A stretch of DNA of 64,000 bases. It comes from Viscum album (taxonomy: Eukaryota > Streptophyta > Magnoliopsida > Santalales > Viscaceae). A model generated the notes under the pieces. The model searched no databases. It had not been told where the DNA came from and worked only from the letters and a program-made list of their open reading frames with translations. Made by a program: the position numbers and the translations under genes. The DNA is taken from the NCBI GenBank assembly GCA_963277665.1, contig OY728128.1:1861686988-1861750987 (forward strand), in the 5' to 3' direction. The number at the start of each line of letters is the position of its first letter. Position 1 is the stretch's first letter. Shown here piece by piece: positions 1 to 11,600 of the stretch.

Positions 1-959
1 TTGTCTTTTAGGGGCATTGGAAGTTAGGAATATTTTTTCTAAGTGAATACACCTTATATGGATTTTTCTCTTATGATGGATTGTTCGTAAAAGTTTTTCT
101 ACCTTATTAGAAAGGTATGTTTTTTGTCATAAGCTCATTATCATTAATTCTCATTATTTATTCATCTATTATTAGTAAATACATATCAAAAAGAAGTTCA
201 TGGTAAAAATTTAATAAATAACACATGTCGATAATGAAATTGAATGCAATAAATTATGTGAAAGTAAAGGTAATAATTTTTTATTTTAGATGTTGTTCTA
301 ATTGTTTGATATATATATATTGTTTTTAATTATCTAGATAATGTTTTAGAACTATAGTGTTATTATGAACAAGGAATTGTTGAATGTGGGTATTTTTATC
401 TATGACCCAAGTATGAGATATTAAAAAATAAGATAACTACTAAATTTAAAAAGGTTAGTTATATTAGTTTTTATATATTTTTTCATAGTATTATATTTAT
501 AATCATATATCGTTAAATTTTATTTTATACATTCAATGATACAAGGTCTTATACCCTAACTGAAGGTACCCTTCTTTAATCATTATTTGCAAACTATTTG
601 TTGAGTATGATTAGGATATTAGGTATGCATATTCTAATCTTAATGAATAATATATTACATTTTCCTAATGACATGTTTTCAAAAAACTAATTATTTTGTA
701 AAAATATGTGTTTTAACAAAATAATATCAAATGAATTTTTCAATAATAATGAAAAATGAGCATTTCATAAATTTTAGGTATGTATATTTGAAATATAATT
801 TATAATAAAATGTGTATACAATATTTTGGTTAACTAGATAAAGCTGTATTGGGTTTTGTAGTGTTTAAGTTAATGAGTACTATTTTTTTTATTTTTGTAT
901 ACTATGTTTTTATTATAAGGATTATGATTATTTGGGAAGTGTTATATTTTAATTTTTTT
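1..959. other. AT-rich intergenic DNA, no gene seen
   Basis: Long A and T runs with stops in all frames. I see no protein motif, tRNA-like fold or long repeat. Confidence 0.7.
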
Positions 960-964
960 AAAAA

Positions 965-1267
965 AAATTATATTTCGAAATCTCAGTTTACATGAAAACC
1001 AATGTTGAAACATTTAAAAGATACGATATGCGTTTCAACCTCAGTTTTTTCAAAAAGAGACCTAGATAACCAATCCTATGTTGGATTTGGCGTTGGTTTT
1101 CATAAAAAGGGATTCCAAAAATAAAGCACTGATAGGTTTTTAGTGTCAGTTTTTATAAAAATTGATGCTGAAATGGTCATTTTTTACATCGCCATTCTGA
1201 AAACCAATGTGAAAAACAGACGGTAAAAATTAAAAAAACCAATGTGAAATCTATTTTTTCACTAGTG
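965..1267 (-). mobile_element. Decayed CACTA-like (En/Spm) transposon terminus
   Basis: Read on the minus strand from 1267, this segment begins CACTAGTG followed by an A-run and a T-rich stretch. It carries a short subterminal motif of the form AAACCAATGTNGAAA in direct orientation at 994-1011, 1199-1216 and 1232-1251, and inverted near 1089 (GCGTTGGTTTTC). Repeated short motifs in both orientations next to a CACTA end are typical of plant CACTA elements, where the transposase binds subterminal repeats. No partner terminus and no transposase were found, so this is a fragment or a small non-autonomous derivative. The outer edge is set by the CACTA; the inner edge is a guess. Confidence 0.5.
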
Positions 1268-3540
1268 TTGCAATTTTATGTCTAAAATATTTATCTATAT
1301 CATTATATTTTATTTATAATATTTATAAAACAAATAATTAAATTTATTTATGACACAATGGTGATGCAATAATTGATTTTTTAAATATAGGATCATATAA
1401 ATTATATTAATATAATTATAATAATTATAATTTCATATTTTTGATTCAATCCACGTATTTTATAGATTAAAATATCATTGTAGGGAAGATTTAATGTATT
1501 TTTTTAAGGAATAATGTTTTTATGATTTAGAAAAAGTAAAGTATGAATAGTGTCAATGTTGACATAATTCATGACATAAAATATAAATTATTTAATTAAC
1601 TGATATAAAATTTTTAATAATCCTTTTTTACCTGACTAGTTTATTTATGTCTATAAATTCCATTAATTACTCATTAATTGGTCATTTGACATTTTATGGT
1701 AATTATTTAGTCTCTCAAATTATAAATTACTTGATGAAATAATAAGAGTTAAATGAGTTTAAAACCAAGAGATAAAGATTAAAAAAATATTCAAACTTGT
1801 CTAATTTTTATTTGAAGAATTTTTTTCACCCATAATCATCATATATTATATCTAAATCAATATGGACCCATTTTTATTATACAATGAAATTATATTTATT
1901 TAATACTTTTAATAATTCTAAGAGTGCTCTCTCATCTCTTATAAAAGGGAACTGATTTTTATTTATTCCTTACAATTCAAAGTCCTTTTTATTTATCCTA
2001 GACCTACCAAAACTATTCTTATAATCCATACCCACATTATTTAGAACATAGATTAGTAATTTTACCCTTATTATACGTGATAAGGTATTAATAATGTTGA
2101 TCATCCGAAGGAATGGTATTGCTTTTCATTAAGTGTTTCTATTTTATTTTTTTATTCCACTTCATTTATATCTCCTTCATCCATGATGACATAATAACTC
2201 TAGTATCCTTAATATACTTATATTTTATTTTGTTTATATCATCACCTAAATCCATATAAAATTTTATCAAATGGGAAATAACATTTCATTAGCATGTTGG
2301 ATGGACTGCAGCCTCGCGAACTGATATAATTCGTTTTTCATTTTTGTCTCTCAAAACTGGTCATAATGAGTGAATTAACTTTTATATATGATTTTAATGA
2401 CATATTTATCATTATAATAGAAGAATATATTAATTATATTCTTACTTTAAGTGTATTTAAAAATGATAACGTCGTTCGTTCATACGTGTTAACAATCACC
2501 TCCACAAAGCGATGAATTGTTTTTACTCACCATATCACATATCACCTCAATGAAGTGATGAATTGTATTTGTTTACTATATCACATGTATTATATATATA
2601 ATTAAATTTATACACGTTACATTTTATATATAAACCTTTGTTTAATTTAAACCATGAAATTTTGTATACATGAACATTCTCCACTATGTTTTTTATGGAA
2701 GTACAATCATCTCGGTAAGAAGTAATTTATCAATATAAAAAGGAGGGTCAGGATTTAAAAAAAATGTAATAATATATTAAAATGGTATTTCAATTCAGAT
2801 TAATGTTTCTTTAGTAGGTTTAATTAGATTTTTAAAAATTGTATATATTCCTTGTGAATCCTAATTTAAGAGATAATTATGGGGTGAAGCTTGAGGTTCC
2901 CCATTTTTAATTTATACTAGAATTAATGAAATGTATAGGGAAGACTGGGAGTATTATTGATGGGATTGAATAAAAACATATAACATTGAGTTTTCCATGA
3001 AACTTTTTAAGTGTCAACAAGTTAATGAAGAATGGGAATTTTTAATGGGTATTCTACATCCATTTCTAATGGTAGAGTCTAAATGAGAAAATATATCAAT
3101 TAATTTCATGGTAATATTTTAAAATAAATATTGAGTTAATAATTAAGTTTTTTTATTTTTGATTGAATATCTAAATCATTATAATTCATTCAATTTCCAT
3201 GTATCATGTTTTTTGATCATTTTTATAGATTATATATTAGGGAGATAATAAGGTTACATTGAGTTCCTCTCTCATTTTTATATGACTATGGTCCCTTGTT
3301 CGAAAAAATAACTTAAGGTAACATTGCATCATTTTGGCTTGGTGTGGTTATTGGAAATGAAGGTTTTCATGGTGATTCTTCATGTTCCATAAATGTTTTT
3401 GATAATCCATGTTGAGAAAGAACCACGAAAAAAGAATAGAATATCTAGAGGTGGTATAAAAGAAAAAATACACGGTGGAACAATTTTCAAGTGTTTTCAA
3501 ATTGTTGGGGTACAAAATTTGATGTTTGGACAATCATCAA
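1268..3540. other. AT-rich intergenic DNA, no gene seen
   Basis: Nothing recognisable apart from the short tandem duplication at 2495-2586. A minus-strand open frame of 61 codons at 3348-3533 resembles no family I know and is probably chance. Confidence 0.6.
2495..2586. repeat. 46-bp direct tandem duplication, two copies
   Basis: Positions 2495-2540 and 2541-2586 abut and align along their whole length. Both begin ATCACCTC, share GATGAATTGT in the middle and end ATATCACAT. They differ by a handful of substitutions, so the duplication is not recent. Confidence 0.8.
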
Positions 3541-3950
3541 GAAAGTAGATTTTATTGGAGTCCATACAAAAATATGACAAAAGAATCAATTTTGCGAAGA
3601 CTGGGATTTCACAAAGGTTGGTTCGTGAAGATGTGAATATATGTGATAGTGATCTTTGAGATTATAAAAAATCATTGCAAAAGTGGATTTTGTTTATGAC
3701 TATATACAAATATAGCGAAGTCAAGGATTTTGTGAAGACTGGGATTTTGCAATTGGTGGTTCACGAAGTTGTGAATGTTTTTGATTGGGATCTTCGCGAT
3801 TAAGAAAAATCTTTGAGAAAGTGGGTTTTTTAAGAAATTATGAAAATATTTCTAATAAATGAGTCTCCTGAATAGTGGGATTTTGTGAATCGTATTTCGT
3901 GAAGATGTGAATCTTTCAGACTTTGGTCTCTGTAAAAAAGGGAGCGCCAT
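3541..3950 (+). repeat. 138-bp tandem repeat, two full and two partial units
   Basis: Units start at 3593, 3731 and 3869, an exact 138-bp period. Each opens with a GAAGACTGGGATTT-like block followed by TTCGTGAAGATGTGAAT-like sequence and a GATCTT block. A partial unit (3541-3592) precedes the first, and the third unit is cut off near 3950. The repeats lie directly upstream of a TATA box, a position where copia LTRs often carry enhancer-like repeats; that role is inferred. Confidence 0.75.
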
Positions 3951-4013
3951 GAAGAAAAAGCATGTTCTTCAAAAAATGGTGATGAAAAGGATTACAGATT
4001 CTAAGGAAGTGCT

Positions 4014-4021
4014 TATAAATA
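4014..4021 (+). promoter_or_regulatory. TATA box of the copia LTR
   Basis: TATAAATA sits about 65 bp downstream of the 138-bp repeats and upstream of the Gag remnant on the same strand, where the Pol II promoter of an LTR retrotransposon is expected. The match to the plant TATA consensus is good, but such strings are frequent in AT-rich DNA and only the context supports it. Confidence 0.4.
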
Positions 4022-4760
4022 GTCATATACCCCCTTATGATGTTGAGAGAGAATGAAATAACAGAACTATTAAGGCTAGGAATTTGTGAAGAAGTTCAAG
4101 AAAGAGGAATGAAAGGACATTCACAAAGGATAAAATCCAACTGAATGTTTTGTACATTGTAAATAGAATTTATTCATGATGTTAATTGATTTTTTGGGAA
4201 AAGCAAGAGCTTTGCGAAGACTACCAAATCTAACAACAATTCTTAGTTTTTATTGAAGTAAATGTGTTTCACAAAGTCCATTTGATCATTGTGAAGGGTC
4301 TTTGAAAAGTGATCTGTGAAGGAGCATTGTGAATGAGGGTTTTCAAAAAAGGTAGTGAGAATTGTAAAGGGTGTTTAAAGGAATTTCCAAATGAATTTGT
4401 GGTAAAGGATTATTCATCAGTGAATGTAAAGTGGACATCAAGAGAGCATCTACATATAGTGGAGGATGATTTCATTAATGGAAATGAAGGAACTACCAAG
4501 TCTATAAACTATGAGTGGATCCTTTATATATTAGTGAGAAAATAAACAGAAAAAAGGTTATCCTTCCTACCAGTAGTGATCTAGAGAGAGATAAAAATTG
4601 GGGGTGACCCCTGGGAAAGTAGTGAGTTGACCCTAAAATTTTTAAATGTTGTGTGCCTTGGTATAAACGTCATCTAGATAGAACATTGTTGGTAGTGTTC
4701 TTTAGTGGATTTGGTATAATATAACATCACTATTAAATGATCCTTACATGTATCCAAGTG

Positions 4761-5279
4761 AGGGTGAACCAACTAAAAATCTATGTGGATGTGTGTTTAC
4801 TTTCCTACATTACATTCAAAGCATCATCATCATCAGATAAATAGGGAAAAATAAGATCATCATTATCAAATATGTTCAAAAAAGTGACCTTTATGATATT
4901 GAGCTCAATATCCAGTGGGGATGGATGAATTTTGAAATATAATATCCATACCATGAATCACCCAACCACCTCGTAGCTTATCTAAGCCCCTTTAGGTCAT
5001 AATAATTATTAACATAGCAATTGGTTTATTTTATCATACTTTTTTGCTCTGACATGGTTCTGTTGATTTTTGATGTTTATAACTACGTATTCTCTTATAT
5101 TTGTGTGCCATGGAAAAGGGAAGAACTTCAATGAAGAAGCAGCATTCTGGTGGTATTCTTCAAAGTAGAAGTTCGTATAGAAAGAGTGTGATTTAGTTAA
5201 CAGATTCAAGTAGTTAACATAATAATGATTTTAATAAATAATAAATTTAAAATACCTACTCATTCAATTATGATGAAGG
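4761..5279 (+). other. Probable leader and N-terminal gag region, unrecognisable
   Basis: This lies between the LTR-like segment and the recognisable Gag end. A copia element should have its primer site and the start of gag here. I could identify neither, and the stretch is shorter than a full gag N-terminal domain would need. Confidence 0.3.
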
Positions 5280-6250
5280 AATGAGCATAGAACCTGATAT
5301 TCTAAGTGATATTGGGAAAAATAATGATGAAGAAACTAGAAGAAGGTGAAAATCATAAGTCTTCCATGAAAAAAAGTAATTGAATAAGAAATTTTATGAA
5401 GATATTGAATATGATGTTATCTAAATCCAATCATTGGAAATTGAGGTTAAAACATATAAGAGGTTTAATTCAGAGTCTTATTGATGTAGTTACAGATTTG
5501 ATATAGAAGATTAATTCTCAAGGTGAAGAATTAAAAAAGATTGCAAGATAGAAAAATAAAACAAAAATGATGAAGATAAAGAGAATAAGATGTTAGATGA
5601 AATTCAGAATCTAAATTCCAGAAATGATGATATTGCTAAACCATTTTCTGAACAAGTTTAGAAGAATAAAAAGATACAACAAGATAATACATAGTGTTCG
5701 AATTGTATTTCTTAAGAAAAATTTAAAATAATGGTGAGAATCCACATTATGGATAAGATGACATGTGAATTGGAAGAGGAGATGAGTAGAGGGAAGAATC
5801 TTTATAGATAACATGATTCCCAACATTATTCAAAGGATATAAAGATTTAAAAGTTGGAAGAAGAGCTAGAATAAGTAAATAAAGAAGTGGATAAATCTAA
5901 TACTAGACGAAATCCTAAAATAAAGGATTCCGTGAACATACTATTTGATTATAATTTAGCCTTTGATGATCAAATAAAAAAAATAATCTATTTCTGAAGA
6001 GAATTAAGAACATATTTTCACATCTAAAATCCCATATAACCTAGAGAAGACTGACATTGGATTTGATGAATCCCCTCTCATTCCTGATAGGACAAGATTT
6101 GTGAATAATTCCTGAAATAGAAAACATCATACTATTTATAAAGATGAAGCTAAAAATTATTTTAAATGATGTAATGATATCATATTCTATTTCAGTGGGA
6201 TTCATGGTCAAACAAAAAGCTTTTTTTTCATAGGATTAGGAATACATCTC
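5280..6250 (+). pseudogene. Copia Gag remnant: acidic coiled-coil tail and decayed zinc knuckle
   Basis: In interrupted plus-strand frames the segment encodes Glu-, Asp-, Lys- and Asn-rich peptide with coiled-coil character. It is followed near 6047 by KTDIGFDESPL, which resembles the DK(T/S)GLGY motif of SIRE/Maximus-type copia Gag, and then by VNNS. Near 6168-6225 there is a short block beginning at a Cys and reading FYFSGIHGQTKSF, probably the CCHC RNA-binding knuckle with its cysteines replaced. In the intact family this protein packages the element RNA. Many stops and frameshifts make it non-functional. Its order before protease and RT agrees with copia. Family assignment rests on a few motifs. 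Confidence 0.5.
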
Positions 6251-6399
6251 ATGATGTGAAGATAATTTTTTTTAAATATGAGAATAAGAAGAAGCATCAT
6301 GAGAAATATAAAAGATGAGTATTTTAGAAGAAAGTATCCACGAAGTGCTTCAATTGTTGATGAATGGGTCAAAATACCAGTATGTTTCAAGAAGCATAA

Positions 6400-6600
6400 A
6401 ATCTCAATGTGAGAGGAATAACTGAAGCTGAATTAACATCTCATCTGATAAATGATGACACATGGTATATCTTTAATGGGAGATGTTTTATATCTCTTGA
6501 TCATGGGAATTTGGCAAGAAATTTAAGAAATAAGAAATCGAGGAAGGTAAAGGAGCCTAGAAAAATATCCCCTACCCAAGAAATGTACGATGAATAATCA
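6400..6600 (+). pseudogene. Copia protease remnant around the active site
   Basis: An open stretch from 6409 to 6597 includes DTWYIFNGRC followed by FISLDHGN. In copia elements the protease active site reads W(Y/I)(L/F)DSGCSRHM, so DTWYIFNGRC plausibly derives from it. The catalytic Asp is not preserved: Asn-Gly stands where Asp-Ser-Gly is expected, and an extra Arg precedes the Cys. The position, 200 bp after the Gag knuckle and about 1 kb before the RT, is right for a copia order. The match is short and degenerate, and an unrelated open frame remains possible. Confidence 0.4.
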
Positions 6601-7554
6601 TATATTTAAAGACAACATGGTAAGATGAGAAATAGGTTTACAGACTCTGGGTATTCACATGGAGTCAAATAGATGATTTACTAATCACATCTTCTATTTC
6701 ACTCAAAAAACTCCCATGGAATATATGAGGACAATCCTAGAAGAAATAGTGAGGAGATACCCCAAGTGTAATTATGAAGAATTTAAATTCCGTGTAAGAC
6801 TTAACCCCCAAAAGAAATTATAGCATGACTCGAACAGTTTATAAAAGAAATATGAGAAAATAATGTCCCAGAATATTTTCATGTCAATCACACAATAGGA
6901 TGTGAAGGCAATAGAAAGGGTACATCAATGGAGGAATAATCAAGAGCAGATGATCAGTGAAGAGATTCTTGTTACGAGAAAGAATCATGAAAAATGTCAT
7001 ATTGGTGGAGCATAAAAAAAATGAAGAATCTTCTAATGGGATTAATTCCCAAATTTTGAAAAAGTCCAAGCATCCAGAATGTGAATTTCATAGTAATACA
7101 TGGAATTTGGGTAAGTAATTCCATATCATATGGCTAGAATACTTTATGTTCTCTAGGAAATTGTAGAAGGAAATGAAATAGGGTAAATCTTTTCAAGAAA
7201 TAATCAATGGGTTGACCCATCAGGATCAACCATGATCCTCTTCTTGATGATTCTAGAATATCCCTTCTCCCTAGGTGTATAAATGCTGCTAACTAATTTT
7301 TATGTGGCTCTGTTTGAATGAGAGATATAATCCATGGGGAAGTGGCATCAAAAGATGAAAAATGGTGATGAGGTGGTAAGAGGCTTAGGGGGATTAAAAG
7401 TGGATGATTCTAATTTAGAAGTAGATACTGATAATGAATATGGGGAAGTCAAATATATATCGAAAAGAAAGTCGAAGAGTCGAGCTTAAATTGACTTGAA
7501 ATATATAACTAGTAATCAAATAGTGCTAGTGGAGACATCAATATGAGGACATGG
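6601..7554 (+). other. Expected integrase interval of the copia remnant, not recognisable
   Basis: A copia integrase should lie here, between protease and RT, and would need more than 1.3 kb; only about 0.95 kb is present. I found no zinc-finger, catalytic or RT N-terminal motif, so most of the integrase has been deleted or has decayed past recognition. Short open stretches are rich in Lys, Glu and Asn. Confidence 0.4.
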
Positions 7555-7860
7555 TTTGTTGGATAAAGAAGGCATTATATGGGTTGAACCAAGACCCAAG
7601 TGCATGGTATTAAAAACTATAATATTTTATGAAGAAACATAGTTTACAACATGGTGGATATGATTACAATTTTCATGTTAATAATGAAAATAATCAAAGG
7701 ATGATGGTACTGGTGACATAAGGATGGAATGGAACACTCTTGTCTTAATCTAAATACACTAAGTTGTTTTTGAGAAGGTTTGTAAAGGCAATTCCAAGGA
7801 AATGAAGACTCCAACATCTTCCCGAAAGAAATTATCAAAAGGTTATGATGAAAAGGTAGT
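7555..7860 (+). pseudogene. Copia reverse transcriptase remnant lacking its YVDD block
   Basis: One plus-strand frame from 7563 reads KKALYGLNQDPSAWY, the hallmark (K/N)ALYGLKQAPRAWY motif of Ty1/copia RT. After two stops it continues with YFMKKHSLQHGGYDYNFHV and VNNENNQRMMVLVT, matching the stretch leading to the catalytic YVDD. The same frame then runs directly into GTLLS-stop-SKYTKLFLRRF, which corresponds to DGxxISQxKYxxxxLKRF, normally about 45 residues beyond YVDD. The catalytic block has therefore been deleted in frame. The intact enzyme copies element RNA into DNA; this copy cannot. Spacing and wording fit the SIRE/Maximus group best. Confidence 0.85.
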
Positions 7861-8620
7861 TAGTATCATAGAATACATAAAGATTATTAGAATTTGAGAC
7901 TCCCTTGTATATGATTTTTTATTATCACCACTAGGTCATCTATTCCTTTGTTTTGGATATTTTTGAATATATCTTGTCAAAAATATCTATGGAATTCCAA
8001 TACTTATGATGGAAACCAACATTCTCATCAAACACAATAACCAAAGATGATTCTATGTAACCTTGATGTATTATTTTACCAACAATAGAATCTTTCCTTC
8101 CTTTAATGGAATCAACCATGGGTTCTTAGAGGGGATACATTGAATACCTCATCGCATATTCCTACACAACAATACACTAGAATGAAATTTTATGTAGAAG
8201 AAAAATTTTATCCTTTATATGTGGAATATTATTGGATTAGAAGGATTTTGGGGGCTTCTAACAATCCAACGGGCATGAAGTCACTAAGTGTGAAAGATGG
8301 TTTTGGAAGATACAAGGGACTATGACTGCCTTGGTGTCATCCATACCTATTCTTCTCAGACATAGAAGGCCATGATTCAAATGATATTCATGAATTAGTA
8401 AATGATACCATAGGAGGTTTCAATATGATATACTGAGAACAAATAACTTGATTGTAATTTGAAATCATCTTATGACCCATTTAGCCAATAAACATCAATG
8501 TACTTCATCCCACAATGTACTGTCATTCACTAGAGTCTACATCCTCATTGACATAGACAATAGAGAATTATTCCACCTTTATAATACACAACCCTACTCA
8601 ATTATGCCATGATCTTTTTT
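7861..8620 (+). other. Downstream part of the copia remnant, unassigned
   Basis: RNase H and the 3' LTR should follow the RT but were not recognised. An open stretch at 8140-8325 (61 codons after the first Met) contains GFGRYKGL near its end, faintly like a G-patch, and PTQQYTRMKFYVEEK, faintly like sequence around Ty3 proteases. Neither match is strong enough to name. An A/T-rich tract begins near 8610. Confidence 0.3.
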
Positions 8621-11600
8621 TTTTGCAATAAATAAATAAAAATAATATTTTGAGAAATATATATTCTTGAATAAAATTTTATTTTTGATAAATTAAGTAA
8701 TTTATGTAATAATTAATTTCTTCATAAAATAAAATAAAAAATTACTTTCATAAAAATTATAAAAAAATTTAATGAAATGAAATGTAATTTTAATTTAGTG
8801 GTAAAAGTTGTTAGTATCGTAAAAATAGTATTTTCTATAAAATATGTATTTTCACTTGAAAGTGTAATTTCTAAAATGTAAAGATATATTTTAGTTTAAT
8901 AAATACTTTTTTTTGAAATCATAATGATAAATTGATCCAATGCTAAATTTTTATAAACTTTTACGAGGAAACTGGTATTTTTGGTAAAACTAAAATCCAG
9001 TACAAATATATGGTATCTATTATAGAATAATAATAGCCTAAATGTGATTTAAAGAATATAATTAATGGATTCCAAAGAATAAAATTAAATTTATTATTTA
9101 AAATAATTTTTATGTTATTTTATTAATTTTATAAATTAATAGTGAATTCCCAAAAACCAATATTATATTTTAATGTTTAAAAGTAATTTTTTATGAACAT
9201 CGATCACGTACACATATCCAATGGATGTATTTTAAAATGATCAGTTTATTCTCTAATAAAATATTGAAGACCAATCCACTTTGTTAGAATTAGTGGGATG
9301 GTCTATAGGAATGATTATTTTTTTACATAGAGTACAAAACCTCTGTTTTGAAATTATTAAAGAATTCCTCTATCTCTTAGAACTTATACCCAACCAAACT
9401 ACCACTCCACATCACCCATAACGAATTTAACATGAAATTTATCTCCCTAAACAATTCTAAATCACTCCCATTATATTTTCATGATCATAAAAAACACCAT
9501 GAATTATTTTATAATCTATCTACCAAGGTAAAAGAACTCTGTGTTATTTTCATTCAAGAATAGAATTTATATTATACTTATTAATATCAATTGAATATTT
9601 TTTAAGTATTTATAAATATACAAATAGTTTAAATATTTTTTATTATGAATGGTAGATCATTTATCCCATATTTATAACCTTTACACAAGTTTATACTATG
9701 TTGAAGCAAGGGATTCACTACCTCCTCTTTATTCAGAAGATTTTATTGTTTTATGACATTTTATATATAATTTTTCATGTTGGAATATGCTTTAACAAAT
9801 AACTTTACTATCCTTATGATTCACAAGTATTTAGATACCCTGATTCATTCTTCTTAAAATCTCTTACAAACCTTCACATACAACCATTATGCTGCTGACA
9901 TTATCCATTGATATTTCCAATCCATGAATTTGTATAACACAAACCCTTATTTATTTATAATTAATGGTATTCCGCTAGATATAAATACCATTAATTGATT
10001 TGGGACTCTGATCTATGAAACCCACACTCTTTAATTGTTGGGGTGAATGTAACGAAATAAATTATTATATTTTATGATCAACGTGTCACTCAAATGCATG
10101 TACATGATATAAATAGAATGGGCGGGACAATAATTATATAGAAATACAATGAATTGGGTAACTAGTTTATCACATGAGATATAGTTAATAGCGCATGATA
10201 GTTTATCCTACGAAAACAATGTCAAAAATTCTAGTTAGTTATCATTGAATTATAATTATGAAGTGATGTTTTAAATTGTGTCCACATTCTAATGTTTCCT
10301 TGATGTTATAATCTTATATAATTCATTAATGTTTGTTTTAGTCATTCTTAGAAATATATTCCTATTAATACCCATTGATTAATTTTAATTTGAAATAAGT
10401 TGATTATTCAATTATTTGTATTTATAGATTACCCATTTCATACACAATAATTCAATCCAAAAGCAAAGACTCTCACCATTTGTTATCTGAATATTAAGGA
10501 GTTTTAAATAATGTATTTTTATCCTAATTTTATTTTCAAGTGATATGAATCTAAGTAAACATATAAAATTTGACTCCTAATCTCTGAGAATTGTATTATG
10601 ACTATATATATGTAATAAATCATTAAATAAGGTATATTAAAGAGATGAGATGTCATATAAAGCTTTACAGTAATTAGTATCTTAGCATTCAGTGGTGCAA
10701 GATTGGTGATAGAGTAATATATGAATTTAGGGTCATATTATTATTATTTACACTAATTCTCTTTTTCTATGATTTTATTATCTACTAATTTTATTATTAT
10801 TGGGTTTAGATTCATACATAATTCATATACGGAGGAAAAAACCATATTTTACCTCATAAGCTAATTTTATATCTTAATAAAATAATTATATTAATGATAA
10901 CAACAAAATTTTATCATAAGCTTTAATACTACATGAAAAAATTGGTTATGGATAAATCAATGTCATATTTGTATACAATAATTCAAAATAAATATGTATG
11001 GATTGTAACAACATGTGAATTTAGTATATATTTATCTTTAATTAACTTTTTTTTTGTCAACTGCATTTCTTACATGAAAACAAAATAAAATGAACCATGA
11101 TATACAAATTAGATTTAAATGTGATCATTATAATATAACCAATTAATTATCATGTTGAAATATAAGATACTAAATTATGATATCTATGATAAAAGGAGAA
11201 GAAATGACATGATGTAGAGGGACTCTCCATTACGAGGTTCATTTTTCTAAGACTGGAAATGATATATAGTCACAAGGATTTTCTCTAAAAAAACCATTTT
11301 TTTGATTAAATAAGAAAAACATGAGAAGAGTTATCTAAAATAAAGGTTTAGTCTTATTAAAATTAACTCAATAAATTTCATGTTGAATCCAAACTTATAA
11401 TTGAAACAATTATCAATATTACCGTTAAATATTTTTCCGAGGTCTTCATGAGTTTTTAAAAAAATTCATGGATATTATAAACATGTCACAATATAATTTT
11501 TACATAATATTTTTTAAAATAAAATTTATGGTTATCCTTAATTAGAAATATTAATTAACAGATATATAATAATTAATTTATTTATAAAATTATTAATGTT

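Larger units (their letters stand above)
3541..4760 (+). mobile_element. LTR-like segment of a plus-strand copia element
   Basis: This stretch lies just upstream of the plus-strand copia Gag and Pol remnants. It has the order expected of an LTR: tandem repeats (3541-3950), a TATA box (4014-4021), then a G/T-rich tract around 4600-4700 that resembles the region near the end of large copia LTRs. I could not find the terminal TG and CA, a primer-binding site or a matching 3' LTR, so the boundaries are approximate. A 70-codon open frame at 4333-4545 resembles nothing I recognise. Confidence 0.4.

Noticed and set aside
5047..5062. GCTCTGACATGGTTC, resembling a reversed primer-binding site
   Set aside because: Its inner bases do not match GCTCTGATACCA, and it has the wrong orientation for the plus-strand copia remnant.
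7570..7605. WVEPRPK in another frame, resembling the WELVPRP motif of copia RT
   Set aside because: The same bases read in the overlapping frame as ALYGLNQDPSAWY, a far longer match that continues into other RT motifs in phase.
10081..10117. ABRE-like ACGTGTC, a GCATG motif and a TATA-like string within 40 bp, like a seed promoter
   Set aside because: No open frame, exon or transcript-like structure follows; short motifs are expected by chance over 64 kb.
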